64,000 nt of DNA, taken from Chryseobacterium antibioticum (GTDB taxonomy: Bacteria > Bacteroidota > Bacteroidia > Flavobacteriales > Weeksellaceae). The DNA is taken from the NCBI RefSeq assembly GCF_012927325.1, contig NZ_JABBGI010000017.1, positions 1 to 64,000 of the forward strand, in the 5' to 3' direction. Below the pieces are notes generated by a model. The model worked only from the letters and a program-made list of their open reading frames with translations. It was not told the origin of the DNA and did not search any database. Numbering within the stretch: the first letter of the stretch is position 1; each line of letters opens with the position of its first letter. A program made the translations under genes and the position numbers. This document shows positions 16,785 through 26,980 of the stretch, piece after piece.

Positions 16785-16853
16785 TTAGCAACATGACAAT
16801 ACCTCCAGACCCGACGAAGAGTTTGAAAGCCACCACCAAATATTGTTGCTCAT
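16785..16853 (-). CDS. trpL: trp operon leader peptide
   Basis: A 22-residue open frame, ATG at 16853 and TAA at 16785-16787: MSNNIWWWLSNSSS, then GLEVLSCC. Three consecutive Trp codons (TGG TGG TGG) at positions 6-8 are diagnostic of a ribosome-mediated attenuator. When charged tRNA-Trp is scarce the ribosome would stall here and let transcription pass the terminator at 16719-16752. It lies 14 nt after the -7 box, so the mRNA leader is very short. Pairing of the antiterminator could not be assigned with certainty by eye. Confidence 0.88.
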   Translation of the reverse strand: MSNNIWWWLSNSSSGLEVLSCC

Positions 16854-16866
16854 ATTAAACATGGGA

Positions 16867-16898
16867 CAAATGTAGAAATTTTTTTTATACCAAAACAA
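16867..16898 (-). promoter_or_regulatory. trp operon promoter
   Basis: TACATTTG (16867-16874, minus strand) is an exact TAnnTTTG box. A TTG lies 21 nt upstream (16896-16898), with another at 16 nt. An A8 run fills part of the spacer. It drives trpL and trpE-A. Confidence 0.7.
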
Positions 16899-16938
16899 GA
16901 AAAAAGCAAAAAATTAAAAAACTTAAAATGGAAATCCT

Positions 16939-17583
16939 TTATTTAAGCTGTTTCAGCTCTGCTTTTAATTCTTCAATTTTTACTTTGTATTCTTCACTGT
17001 CATAGGTTTTTACATAATCTTCCAGCGCGGCAATATATTCTTCAATAAATTCTTTATTCGTTCTGTCCGCTTCATACTTGATCTTTGCGGATTGTATCGG
17101 GGCTATTTTTTCATACTTCAGCGCATTGTTTCCCTCCTCGGATTGATAGTAAAGAATGACCATGTTTTTCTCATATCCCGGAATATATTTTACTGGAAAA
17201 TGGCTTCCCATTCTAGGAATTCTGATGGCATTTTCAATAGGGTAGATCGTTGCGCTTGTCGTAGAAAAGAATGTTGAGGTATATTTACCATCCTGTTTCT
17301 TGACAATGGCTTCATAATCATGGATGTACATGTCATTCAGCGTGGAATTGGTTTCTACATCAGAAGTGATGATCGCTGTACTTTCTACACCGTATTTGTT
17401 TAAATACCAGGCATTCAGATACTGTCCTGCAAAACCGTTCAGGATAGCTAAAGGAAGTATTGGAGCCAGAAACCAAGCCTTTTTTGTAACATATGAAAGT
17501 AGTCCAAAAAATACAAAAAGTATAATCACAGTATAAAAACCGTGATGGCTGGTGAAAAACAGAATTTTGGAGATAAAAATCAT
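16939..17583 (-). CDS. Unknown membrane protein with C-terminal coiled coil
   Basis: 214 aa. Two hydrophobic segments lie at about 15-32 and 36-56, followed by a beta-rich extramembrane domain (VESTAIITSDVETNST..., GSHFPVKYIPG) resembling DUF3592-type proteins, and a charged C-terminal helix (EYKVKIEELKAELKQLK). I do not recognise a specific function. It is upstream of the trp promoter on the same strand, with 40 bp between its stop and the -33 region, and is not part of the trp operon. Confidence 0.7.
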   Translation of the reverse strand: MIFISKILFFTSHHGFYTVIILFVFFGLLSYVTKKAWFLAPILPLAILNGFAGQYLNAWYLNKYGVESTAIITSDVETNSTLNDMYIHDYEAIVKKQDGKYTSTFFSTTSATIYPIENAIRIPRMGSHFPVKYIPGYEKNMVILYYQSEEGNNALKYEKIAPIQSAKIKYEADRTNKEFIEEYIAALEDYVKTYDSEEYKVKIEELKAELKQLK

Positions 17584-17692
17584 AGCTTAAATTTAATATT
17601 ATTGGAGCATATAATTATTATCTAAACATTAATTTTCTGGAAAAATATGGATAACATGAACATTTGTCATGAGTTTAAAAGCTTATTTTTTA

Positions 17693-17700
17693 TATTTTTG
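17693..17700 (+). promoter_or_regulatory. Putative -7 box of the lipoprotein-cytochrome c operon
   Basis: TATTTTTG fits TAnnTTTG, 22 nt before the ATG at 17723. A TTG lies 26 nt upstream, longer than usual. Confidence 0.4.
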
Positions 17701-17722
17701 TCTAAATTTTATAGAAAAAATA

Positions 17723-17932
17723 ATGAGAAAAGTATTAGCAATTGCATTCATTGGAAGTTTATTAGTCGTAAACTGTTCTAAGAAACCAGATCATACATTA
17801 CAGGACAGCAACACAATGCTTGAAGAGCCTGAAACTACCACTGTAGTAGACTCAACAGCGAAGAAAGCTGCTCCGGCTGCACCAGCTACTCCTGAGGCGG
17901 CTAAAACAGATTCTACTGCAGCAAAAAAATAA
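17723..17932 (+). CDS. Small lipoprotein
   Basis: 69 aa from the ATG at 17723. MRKVLAIAFIGSLLVVNCSKK is a lipoprotein signal with the lipid-modified Cys at about 18. The remainder is a low-complexity tail rich in Ala, Thr, Lys and Pro (KKAAPAAPATPEAAKTDS), probably an unstructured surface or periplasmic linker. An in-frame upstream extension to 17669 lies in the promoter and was rejected. Its stop codon overlaps the start of the cytochrome gene (TAATG), so they are translationally coupled. Function unknown. Confidence 0.75.
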   Translation: MRKVLAIAFIGSLLVVNCSKKPDHTLQDSNTMLEEPETTTVVDSTAKKAAPAAPATPEAAKTDSTAAKK

Positions 17933-18306
17933 TGAAAAAACTCCTTTTGGCAGGAGCTATAGGATTTTTGATCCTTTCCTGTTCTAAAAAAGAAAATACG
18001 GAGGCACAAGGTGTACCTTCTGAGACATCCGCTGTTTCGGAGCCGGTAAAAGCTAATCTTTCAGGTGATCAGATCATTGAAACATTAGACTGTTCAGGAT
18101 GCCATGCTGTAAATGAGAGAATGATAGGACCTTCTTACAAAGAGATCGCAGAAAAATATTCTGATAAGGATATTGAAATGCTGGCCTCGAAGATTATAGA
18201 AGGCGGAAGCGGAGTTTGGGGAGGCGTTCCGATGGCTCCTCATCCACAGGTATCTAAAGAAGATGCTAAAAAAATGGTAGAATATATTTTGAGTCAGAAA
18301 AAATAA
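17932..18306 (+). CDS. Membrane-anchored class I cytochrome c
   Basis: 124 aa. A lipoprotein signal (FLILSCSKK) is followed by a linker and a single-heme cytochrome c domain: CSGCH (CxxCH, about 54-58) binds heme covalently, and the Met of GGVPMAPHPQVS is the expected sixth ligand, as in cytochrome c551/552-type proteins. It is anchored by lipid on the periplasmic side of a membrane and would carry electrons there. Coupled to the small lipoprotein gene by a TAATG overlap; rlmF follows after 2 bp. Confidence 0.9.
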   Translation: MKKLLLAGAIGFLILSCSKKENTEAQGVPSETSAVSEPVKANLSGDQIIETLDCSGCHAVNERMIGPSYKEIAEKYSDKDIEMLASKIIEGGSGVWGGVPMAPHPQVSKEDAKKMVEYILSQKK

Positions 18307-18308
18307 AT

Positions 18309-19235
18309 ATGACTACTGAAAAATCCAGTCTGCACACAAGAAATCTGCATCGCAATCCCTATGATTTTGATCAGCTTATTTCCTGTGTGCCAGAACTGAA
18401 ACACTATGTATTCGTTAATGCTTACCAAACGGCTACGATCAATTTTAGCCTTCCTAAAGCAGTAAAACTTCTTAATCAGGCATTACTTTTACATTTTTAT
18501 AACATTAAGAACTGGGATATTCCTGAGGCCAATCTTTGTCCTCCTATTCCCGGACGGGTAGATTACGTCCACTATATTGCGGATCTTTTAGCAGAAAATC
18601 ATCCCGAAATTCCTACAGGAATTTCTATATCAGGTTTGGATATCGGAACAGGGGCGAATCTTGTGTATCCTTTACTGGCCAACAGATCTTACGGTTGGAC
18701 AATGCTGGGAACGGATATCAATCAGGGCTCTTTGGAAAATGCGCAGCGTATTTTAGATCACAACCCGGATTTATTACCTGTTATTCAATTAAAAAAACAG
18801 CCTGATCCCAATCATGTCTTCAAAAATATCATTGAGGCAGGAGACCGTTTTACATTTTCTATGTGTAATCCTCCATTTCATGATTCTGAAGAATCTGCTT
18901 TGAAAGGAAACCTTAGAAAGACAAAAAACATCAATAAATCAAAGCTTAAAAAACCGCTCCTTAATTTTGGCGGACAACAGTCTGAATTGTGGTGCGAAGG
19001 TGGCGAACTTGCTTTTATTACCAAAATGATTCAGGAAAGCACCCAATATTCCTCACAAGTCCTTTGGTTTACCTGTTTAGTGTCTAAAAAGGACAATCTG
19101 TATAAGTTGACTAACCTATTAAAGAAGGTCAAAGCATTAGATTTCAAAACCATCGATATGGCTCAGGGGCAAAAAGTGAGCAGAATGTTGGCCTGGACCT
19201 TTATTCCTCAGAAGAACAGGAAAGACTGGTTGTAA
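18309..19235 (+). CDS. rlmF: 23S rRNA (adenine-1618-N6)-methyltransferase RlmF
   Basis: 308 aa, normal for the family. RlmF methylates A1618 of 23S rRNA with S-adenosylmethionine. GLDIGTGANLVYPLL is the AdoMet-binding motif and NPPF (in MCNPPFHDSEE) is the N6-adenine methyltransferase catalytic motif. LHRNPYDFDQL at the N-terminus is characteristic of RlmF. Only 2 bp separate it from the cytochrome gene, so it is probably on the same transcript although the functions are unrelated. Confidence 0.94.
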   Translation: MTTEKSSLHTRNLHRNPYDFDQLISCVPELKHYVFVNAYQTATINFSLPKAVKLLNQALLLHFYNIKNWDIPEANLCPPIPGRVDYVHYIADLLAENHPEIPTGISISGLDIGTGANLVYPLLANRSYGWTMLGTDINQGSLENAQRILDHNPDLLPVIQLKKQPDPNHVFKNIIEAGDRFTFSMCNPPFHDSEESALKGNLRKTKNINKSKLKKPLLNFGGQQSELWCEGGELAFITKMIQESTQYSSQVLWFTCLVSKKDNLYKLTNLLKKVKALDFKTIDMAQGQKVSRMLAWTFIPQKNRKDWL

Positions 19236-19255
19236 AATGGGAATGGTCAATTTTG

Positions 19256-19400
19256 CTGTGCAAGTTAATGGTGAATGATGATTCGTGCCAATGAATTCAC
19301 TGCGGAGCCAATTCATAATTGACAATTCACGTTTAATCCAGTAGTAATATCCGCTGACAGATTCACTGCGAAGCAAATTCAAAATTCATAATTGACAAAT
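19256..19400. repeat. Two copies of a dispersed intergenic repeat
   Basis: ATTCACTGCGGAGCCAATTCA with ATAATTGACAATTCAC, and ATTCACTGCGAAGCAAATTC with ATAATTGACAAATCAC, are two diverged direct copies about 65 bp apart. The same core occurs at 41091-41125 and 51781-51826. The second copy contributes the TTG of the lysS promoter. Confidence 0.65.
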
Positions 19401-19421
19401 CACTAAAAATGCCTAAATTTG
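19392..19421 (+). promoter_or_regulatory. lysS promoter
   Basis: TTG (19392-19394), a 19-nt spacer and TAAATTTG (19414-19421) match TTG-N19-TAnnTTTG exactly, 22 nt before the lysS ATG. Confidence 0.75.
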
Positions 19422-19443
19422 TACGCTTTTAGAAAAATAAGAA

Positions 19444-21138
19444 ATGCAATTATCAGAACAAGAAATCATTAGAAGAGAAAAGCTGAATAAGCTTACTGAG
19501 ATGGGAATAAATGCGTTCCCTGCGGAAGAGTATACGATTACAGATACTACAGAATCTATAAAACAGGATTTTTCTGAGAATAAACAGGTGAAGATCGCTG
19601 GTAGATTGATGTCCCGCAGAATTCAGGGAAAGGCTTCTTTTGCTGAATTGCAGGACTCTAAGGGTAAGATCCAGGTTTATTTCAACAGAGACGAGATCTG
19701 TCCGGGTGAAGATAAAGAACTGTACAATGAGGTGTATAAGCACCTTTTAGACATCGGAGATATCATCGGTATCGAAGGAACTTTATTCACTACTCAGGTA
19801 GGGGAGATGACGATTTTAGTGAAGAACTTTACGCTTCTTACTAAAGCTTTACGTCCGCTTCCTCAACCAAGAACTGACGAAAATGGAGTAGTACATGACG
19901 GATTTAATGATCCTGAACTGAGATACAGACAGCGTTATGTAGATTTAACGGTTAACCCGCAGGTGAAAGAGATTTTCGTAAAAAGAACAAAAATGTTCAA
20001 TGCGATGAGAACTTTCTTCAACGATGCCGGGTATTTTGAGGTAGAAACACCGATCCTGCAGTCGATTCCGGGTGGAGCGGCAGCAAAACCGTTTATCACG
20101 CACCACAATGCTTTAGATATTCCATTATATTTAAGAATCGCTAACGAATTGTATCTGAAAAGATTGATCGTTGGAGGTTTTGACGGGGTTTATGAGTTCT
20201 CTAAAAACTTCAGAAATGAAGGGATGGACAGAACGCATAATCCTGAATTTACAGCTATGGAGATCTATGTAGCTTACAAAGATTACAACTGGATGATGGA
20301 TTTCACGGAAAAACTTCTGGAATTCTGTGCCAATCAGGTGAATGGAAGTGCAGAATCTACTTTTGGAGAACATACCATCAACTGGAAAGCGCCTTATCCA
20401 AGAGTTTCCATGACGGAAGCTATCCAAAAATATACAGGTTTCGATATCACTGGGAAAACTGAACAGGAACTTTTTGATTTTGCTAAATCTATCGGAATTG
20501 ACGTAAATGAAACGATGGGGAAAGGAAAATTAATCGATGAGATTTTCGGTGAAAAGTGTGAAGGAAACTTCATCCAGCCGACATTCATCACGGATTACCC
20601 GATTGAAATGTCACCATTGACAAAGAAACACAGAAGCAAAGAAGGATTAACGGAGCGTTTTGAATTAATGGTTTGCGGAAAGGAGATTGCCAACGCCTAT
20701 TCCGAGTTAAATGACCCTATTGATCAGAGAGAACGTTTTGAATCCCAAATGGCTTTATCAGAAAGAGGGGATGACGAAGCAATGTTCATCGACCAGGATT
20801 TCTTAAGAGCTTTGGAATACGGTATGCCTCCAACTTCCGGATTAGGAATCGGAATGGACAGACTGATCATGTTCCTGACGAACAATGCATCGATTCAGGA
20901 AGTGTTATTCTTCCCTCAGATGAGACCGGAAAAAACGGTTCCTCAGATTGAATTGGGTGAAGACGAAAAAGTGATTCTTGAAATTTTAAAATCAGGAGAA
21001 CAGCTTGCCTTAAATGATGTGAAACAACAAAGTCAGCTCTCAGGTAAAAAATGGGATAAAGCTTCTAAAACTTTGACTAAAAATAATTTAGTGAAAGTGG
21101 AGAAAATTGATGAGGTTCTTTTGATGAAGTTAGCGTAA
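19444..21138 (+). CDS. lysS: Lysyl-tRNA synthetase, class II
   Basis: 564 aa. It charges tRNA-Lys with lysine. An N-terminal OB-fold anticodon-binding domain (about 50-150, KIAGRLMSRRIQGKASFAEL) precedes the class II core: motif 2 in FRNEGMDRTHNPEFT and motif 3 in GLGIGMDRL. After the core (ending FFPQMRPE) there is a further segment of about 60 residues (LGEDEKVILEILKSGE...) resembling a small winged-helix domain, longer than the roughly 500-residue enzymes of many bacteria but usual in this lineage to my knowledge. Confidence 0.97.
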   Translation: MQLSEQEIIRREKLNKLTEMGINAFPAEEYTITDTTESIKQDFSENKQVKIAGRLMSRRIQGKASFAELQDSKGKIQVYFNRDEICPGEDKELYNEVYKHLLDIGDIIGIEGTLFTTQVGEMTILVKNFTLLTKALRPLPQPRTDENGVVHDGFNDPELRYRQRYVDLTVNPQVKEIFVKRTKMFNAMRTFFNDAGYFEVETPILQSIPGGAAAKPFITHHNALDIPLYLRIANELYLKRLIVGGFDGVYEFSKNFRNEGMDRTHNPEFTAMEIYVAYKDYNWMMDFTEKLLEFCANQVNGSAESTFGEHTINWKAPYPRVSMTEAIQKYTGFDITGKTEQELFDFAKSIGIDVNETMGKGKLIDEIFGEKCEGNFIQPTFITDYPIEMSPLTKKHRSKEGLTERFELMVCGKEIANAYSELNDPIDQRERFESQMALSERGDDEAMFIDQDFLRALEYGMPPTSGLGIGMDRLIMFLTNNASIQEVLFFPQMRPEKTVPQIELGEDEKVILEILKSGEQLALNDVKQQSQLSGKKWDKASKTLTKNNLVKVEKIDEVLLMKLA

Positions 21139-21154
21139 GCTTAAAATATAAAAT

Positions 21155-21198
21155 AAAAACAAACCGGTACAGAATCACTCTGTACCGGTTTGTTTTTT
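21155..21198. terminator. Bidirectional terminator between lysS and the ClbS-like gene
   Basis: AAAAACAAACCGGTACAGA and TCTGTACCGGTTTGTTTTT form a perfect 19-bp stem with a 5-nt loop. The stop codon of the ClbS-like gene (21175-21177) lies in the loop, so the hairpin is partly coding on the minus strand. Confidence 0.9.
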
Positions 21199-21690
21199 CC
21201 ATTTCCGCAATTGCGCCCTGAAATTCTTAAACGGCGCAACCGTATTGATATGTATCCATTTCCAGACCGGCCATTTTGCAGGTGTGGTAGCCCATTTTCT
21301 CTTTTCGGGAATAAATAATGTTTCATGATCAAGGCTTTCAATCCATTCTATAATTTCATTCACCTGATTCTTCAGCATTTCTCTTTGCTGATGAAGGTTG
21401 TAAGTTCCATACTTATGATAAAAGGATTCGTAAAGTCCTCCTAAATTGTTCCACTTATATCCCAGTGCAGGAGTCTGTACTTCTATTCCTTTTTTCTCAT
21501 CTGTTTCCCATTGTAAAAGAAGGTTGGTCCAACCTAGTTGATATGATAGATTCTGTGAGGGACTTTTATCGATTCCAGGTTTCAAAAGATTTTTTTCTTC
21601 TTCAGAAATACCATCAAACTCCCTGTCGTAAAGCAGGTAATTCTTTTTTATGGTTTCAATCAGTTCGGCTTTATCTTTATATTGTACCAT
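21175..21690 (-). CDS. ClbS/DfsB family four-helix protein
   Basis: 171 aa. The family signature is visible: YKDKAELIETIKKNY at the start, LSYQLGWTNLLLQWE in the second helix and WKWIHINTVAPFKNFRAQLRKW at the C-terminus. ClbS protects colibactin producers by hydrolysing the toxin, and DfsB is named for difficidin self-protection, but most members in other bacteria have unknown roles, so no toxin link is implied. It converges with lysS and ends inside their shared terminator; cydB lies 4 bp upstream of it on the same strand, so it may be cotranscribed with cydAB. Confidence 0.85.
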   Translation of the reverse strand: MVQYKDKAELIETIKKNYLLYDREFDGISEEEKNLLKPGIDKSPSQNLSYQLGWTNLLLQWETDEKKGIEVQTPALGYKWNNLGGLYESFYHKYGTYNLHQQREMLKNQVNEIIEWIESLDHETLFIPEKRKWATTPAKWPVWKWIHINTVAPFKNFRAQLRKWKKQTGTE

Positions 21691-21694
21691 AGAT

Positions 21695-22699
21695 TTACTT
21701 TCTCTGCTTACTGAATGAAGCCATCAGATAAAATAAAAACGGCAGAATAAACAAAGAACCCAGCATCAGTGCCCAACCCAGAGCGGCAATGGTTTTTGGC
21801 GGAGCCATGTGTTCCAATAATGACAGATGCTGCCCGTTTCCAAGCAGGATGATATCGGGATTATGCTGATAAGTAGCTGCAATCAGAATCATCACCATCT
21901 GAAAGCCTGCCAACGCCCGTACAGGAAGTAGTTTTCGATGATGCAGGGCACGAAGGATCAGCCCTAAAGCTAATGTAGCAAAGGAAATCGCCATGACCCC
22001 TAACGGCTTTGAAAATACCCACATCACCAGAGGAATATCGGAAATATAAGCTGTTAAAAATACCAGCATCCCTGTGATTACTACAAAAACCATAGTCTGT
22101 CTGGATTTTTTGATCATCAATGTAAGATCAGCTTTATCACGGGTTTCTCTTAACGAAAAGATAGAGGCCAGATAAGCACATAATGATACGGTAAATAAAC
22201 CTACCGAAACACCAAACCAATTCAGCCAGCTGAAGATATATAAATCTAAAAACCCGACTGCATCAGGGTTAATGGAATGGGATACAGTAGCTGCCGCAAT
22301 CAATCCTAAGAAAAATGGGGTCAACAGACTTGCATAATAGAAAATCTGGGTATATAAAACCTGCCAGTTGTCTTTCACGGCATCATAGTGTCTGAAGGTA
22401 AAAGCCGTTCCTCTTGCAATAATTCCCAAAAGCATCAGAACCAGAGGAATATGAAGATAGGTAGACATGGTCGTGTAAATCTCAGGAAATCCTACAAAAA
22501 GGATAACGATCGCAATGATCAGCCACATGTGATTAGCCTCCCACACTGGTGCAATGGATTCATACATGATCTCCTGGGTTTTATGACGGGCTTTTTTATG
22601 GGTAAACAGCTCAACAATTCCGGCTCCGAAATCAGCACCGCCCAAAATGATATACAGGCAGATAGAGAGCCATAGAAAACCTATAACAACGTAGATCAT
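21695..22699 (-). CDS. cydB: Cytochrome bd ubiquinol/menaquinol oxidase subunit II
   Basis: 334 aa, about eight to nine membrane segments. CydB is the second subunit of the high-affinity cytochrome bd oxidase in the cytoplasmic membrane. FLWLSICLYIILGGADFGAGIVELF at the N-terminus and ESIAPVWEANHMWLI are family hallmarks. It overlaps cydA by 4 bp (ATGA), showing translational coupling. Confidence 0.95.
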   Translation of the reverse strand: MIYVVIGFLWLSICLYIILGGADFGAGIVELFTHKKARHKTQEIMYESIAPVWEANHMWLIIAIVILFVGFPEIYTTMSTYLHIPLVLMLLGIIARGTAFTFRHYDAVKDNWQVLYTQIFYYASLLTPFFLGLIAAATVSHSINPDAVGFLDLYIFSWLNWFGVSVGLFTVSLCAYLASIFSLRETRDKADLTLMIKKSRQTMVFVVITGMLVFLTAYISDIPLVMWVFSKPLGVMAISFATLALGLILRALHHRKLLPVRALAGFQMVMILIAATYQHNPDIILLGNGQHLSLLEHMAPPKTIAALGWALMLGSLFILPFLFYLMASFSKQRK

Positions 22700-24039
22700 G
22701 ATTTTTTGTTTTTATCGTTAAACTGAGCGTCTGTAGGGTCATAAAGTTTCGGTACCATCTGGATCTGTCTTCTCAGAAGAAAGATGATGATGAGTGATAA
22801 TGATACGAAAATAGCGGTGAAAAAGTAGAAAGAATACTGTATTCCGGGCATTGGCGTCACAGCATCTACCGTTTTCATAATCCCGTAGATAATCCAAGGT
22901 TGTCTTCCCACCTCAGTCACCGTCCATCCTGCTTCTAAAGCAATATACCCGAAAGGAGTCGCGATCAGAAAAGTTTTTAAAAGCCAGTTCTTGTTCAGCC
23001 ATTCCTTTTTGAAAAAGAAAGAATACAGATAAATGCTTCCAATGCAGATCATCACAACCCCGAAGAAAATCATGATCTGGAACGCATAATGAACAACCGC
23101 TACCGGAGGCCATTCGTCTCTTGGAAAATCATTTAATCCCTTTACTTCATGATTGAAATCATTGCTTACCAGAAAACTTAAAACTTTCGGAATTTTAATG
23201 GCATATTTTACTTCTCCTTTTTCTTGATCAGGAATCCCTCCAATAATAAAGGGGGCTCCTTTTTCAGTTTCAAAGTGAGCTTCCATCGCAGCAAGTTTAA
23301 TAGGTTGTCTCTCCGCAACAGATTTTGCGGCAACATCACCACTCAAAGGGGCTCCGAATGCCCCGATTAATGCAAATCCAGCTGCAATTCTGAACGCTTT
23401 GGTATGGAATTCTACATTTTTCTTCTTCATAATTAAAAAGGCATGAACCCCCGCAACGGCAAATCCTGTCGCACAGAATGCTGCCACTGTCATATGAAGA
23501 GCCTGTGGAAACCAGGCGTCGTTGAACATTGCTTTGATAGGATCTATATTTACATACTGTCCATTGATATAATCAAAACCCGTAGGTGAATTCATCCAGG
23601 CATTAGCAGCCACCACAAGGATACCCGAAGCCAGTCCGCTTAACCCTACCAAAAATCCGCAGAACCAATGGAACCATTTGTTGAATTTTTCCCAGCCATA
23701 TAAAAAGAACCCGATGGCAATAGCTTCAATAAAAAATGCTGTTCCTTCAAGAGAAAACGGCATTCCAAAGATGGGGCCTGCATGTTTCATGAATCCCGGC
23801 CAGAGAAGTCCAAGTTCGAAGGAGAGCATCGTTCCGGAAACGGCACCGGTAGCAAAAAGGATGGCTACACCTTTGCTCCAGGCTTTGGTTAGGCCTTTAT
23901 ATATTTCGTTATTGGTCTTGAGGTATTTCCAGTGGGCGAAGGCCATCAGAAAAGGCATTACCATTCCCACACAGGCAAAAATGATATGAAAGCCCAGCGA
24001 TAGGGCCATCTGCGCGCGGGCTGCAATAAAATCATCCAT
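22696..24039 (-). CDS. cydA: Cytochrome bd ubiquinol/menaquinol oxidase subunit I
   Basis: 447 aa from the ATG at 24039. CydA carries hemes b558, b595 and d and reduces oxygen with quinol electrons. ARAQMALSLGFHIIFA has the N-terminal heme ligand His, FPQALHMTVAAFCATGFAVAG the second His, and GRQPWIIYGIMKT the C-terminal signature. The quinol loop is of the short type. An in-frame extension to 24090 has no conserved sequence; MDDFIAARAQM is the natural start. The gene is divergent from gyrB. Confidence 0.95.
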   Translation of the reverse strand: MDDFIAARAQMALSLGFHIIFACVGMVMPFLMAFAHWKYLKTNNEIYKGLTKAWSKGVAILFATGAVSGTMLSFELGLLWPGFMKHAGPIFGMPFSLEGTAFFIEAIAIGFFLYGWEKFNKWFHWFCGFLVGLSGLASGILVVAANAWMNSPTGFDYINGQYVNIDPIKAMFNDAWFPQALHMTVAAFCATGFAVAGVHAFLIMKKKNVEFHTKAFRIAAGFALIGAFGAPLSGDVAAKSVAERQPIKLAAMEAHFETEKGAPFIIGGIPDQEKGEVKYAIKIPKVLSFLVSNDFNHEVKGLNDFPRDEWPPVAVVHYAFQIMIFFGVVMICIGSIYLYSFFFKKEWLNKNWLLKTFLIATPFGYIALEAGWTVTEVGRQPWIIYGIMKTVDAVTPMPGIQYSFYFFTAIFVSLSLIIIFLLRRQIQMVPKLYDPTDAQFNDKNKKS

Positions 24040-24264
24040 ATTATCAACTTTTGAGTAAATAAATTTAAGCATAAAATACGGATGTATCATATGATTTAAT
24101 ACAGTTGCTGTTTGGGAAATAGGTAATAACTTTAAAAGTTTTTGGATGGAATGACCTTCTTATTTTCTCTTAAAAACTATGTCCTTTTTTGACATATTTT
24201 AACTTTCATAAGTCGAAAAAAATCACGATATTTGTAGGTCTTTGCATTAGGCAAATTTTATTAA

Positions 24265-26205
<1,941 letters not shown>

Positions 26206-26226
26206 TTGTTATTGAAAATATATTAA

Positions 26227-26255
26227 AAAAAGCTTCTATGTATTAGAAGCTTTTT
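26227..26255 (+). terminator. gyrB terminator
   Basis: AAAAAGCTTCTA and TAGAAGCTTTTT form a 12-bp stem with a 5-nt loop and a T tract, 20 bp after gyrB. Confidence 0.8.
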
Positions 26256-26256
26256 C

Positions 26257-26264
26257 TATATTTG
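26257..26264 (+). promoter_or_regulatory. Putative -7 box of the DUF5684-like gene
   Basis: TATATTTG fits TAnnTTTG, directly after the gyrB terminator and 25 nt before the next ATG. No TTG at the expected spacing. Confidence 0.35.
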
Positions 26265-26289
26265 GTGCAAACCAATAAAAAATAATACT

Positions 26290-26712
26290 ATGTTAACTCT
26301 TTTACAAACAGACCCTTATGAAGGGGTTGATGCAATGTCGGGTGCGGCAGCGGCAGGGCTCGGAATGGGCTCTATGATTTTCGGATTGCTGATTTATTTA
26401 TTTTATGGATACTGTATGTATAAAATATTTCAAAAAGCGGGAAGAGAAGATGCTTGGGCGGCCTTCATTCCGGTCTACAATATCATTGTGCTGCTGGATA
26501 TTGTTAAAAAACCAATTTGGTGGATCATCTTATTCCTGATCCCTTTCGTAAACCTATATGCTTCATGGGTGGTCAATGACAGATTAGCAAAAGCTTTTGG
26601 TAAAGAAACTCCGGTTTATACCATTCTTTTGTTTTTCTTTGGATTTATTTTCGTTCCTGTCCTGGCTTTCAGTAATGATAAGTATGACAGCAACAGAATT
26701 CCAAATGATTAA
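26290..26712 (+). CDS. DUF5684-like multi-pass membrane protein
   Basis: 140 aa. Three to four hydrophobic segments: a glycine-rich start (GAAAAGLGMGSMIFGLLIYLF), then a KAGREDAWAAFIPVYN signature, WWIILFLIPFVNLYASW, and a C-terminal FFFGFIFVPVLAFSNDKYD. The motif GR-x-W-A-A-F-I-P-V-Y-N is typical of a family of small membrane proteins annotated as DUF5684, sometimes seen next to signal peptidases. Function unknown. Single gene between two terminators. Confidence 0.75.
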   Translation: MLTLLQTDPYEGVDAMSGAAAAGLGMGSMIFGLLIYLFYGYCMYKIFQKAGREDAWAAFIPVYNIIVLLDIVKKPIWWIILFLIPFVNLYASWVVNDRLAKAFGKETPVYTILLFFFGFIFVPVLAFSNDKYDSNRIPND

Positions 26713-26734
26713 TAATTTTAAATACAAGATATTG

Positions 26735-26762
26735 AAAGACTCCAGAAATGGAGTCTTTTTTT
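26735..26762 (+). terminator. Terminator after the DUF5684-like gene
   Basis: AAAGACTCCA-GAAA-TGGAGTCTTTTTT: a 9-10 bp stem with a GAAA tetraloop and T tract. Confidence 0.85.
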
Positions 26763-26956
26763 ATGCCATACTCTGTAATTGAAAAATTTAACAGGGTAGT
26801 GTCAGAAAAATAATTTTATGGAAAAATTACAAAACATCCTCATTTAGAGATGTAATTTATTAAAAGTGTAACATAAAAAGACTTTATTAATGAAGGTTTT
26901 TCTGTGGTATTATTATTTATATTAAAATAAAAAATTAACATTTATTAAGATTTTAT

Positions 26957-26964
26957 TATTTTTG
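26957..26964 (+). promoter_or_regulatory. Putative -7 box of the first transglutaminase-like gene
   Basis: TATTTTTG, 16 nt before the ATG at 26981. No TTG at the right distance was seen. Confidence 0.4.
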
Positions 26965-26980
26965 GTCAATTTTAATAACC

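Noticed and set aside
21175-21690. Colibactin-type self-resistance cluster suggested by a ClbS-like gene
   Set aside because: No polyketide or peptide synthase genes are in the window; the family is widespread with unknown roles.
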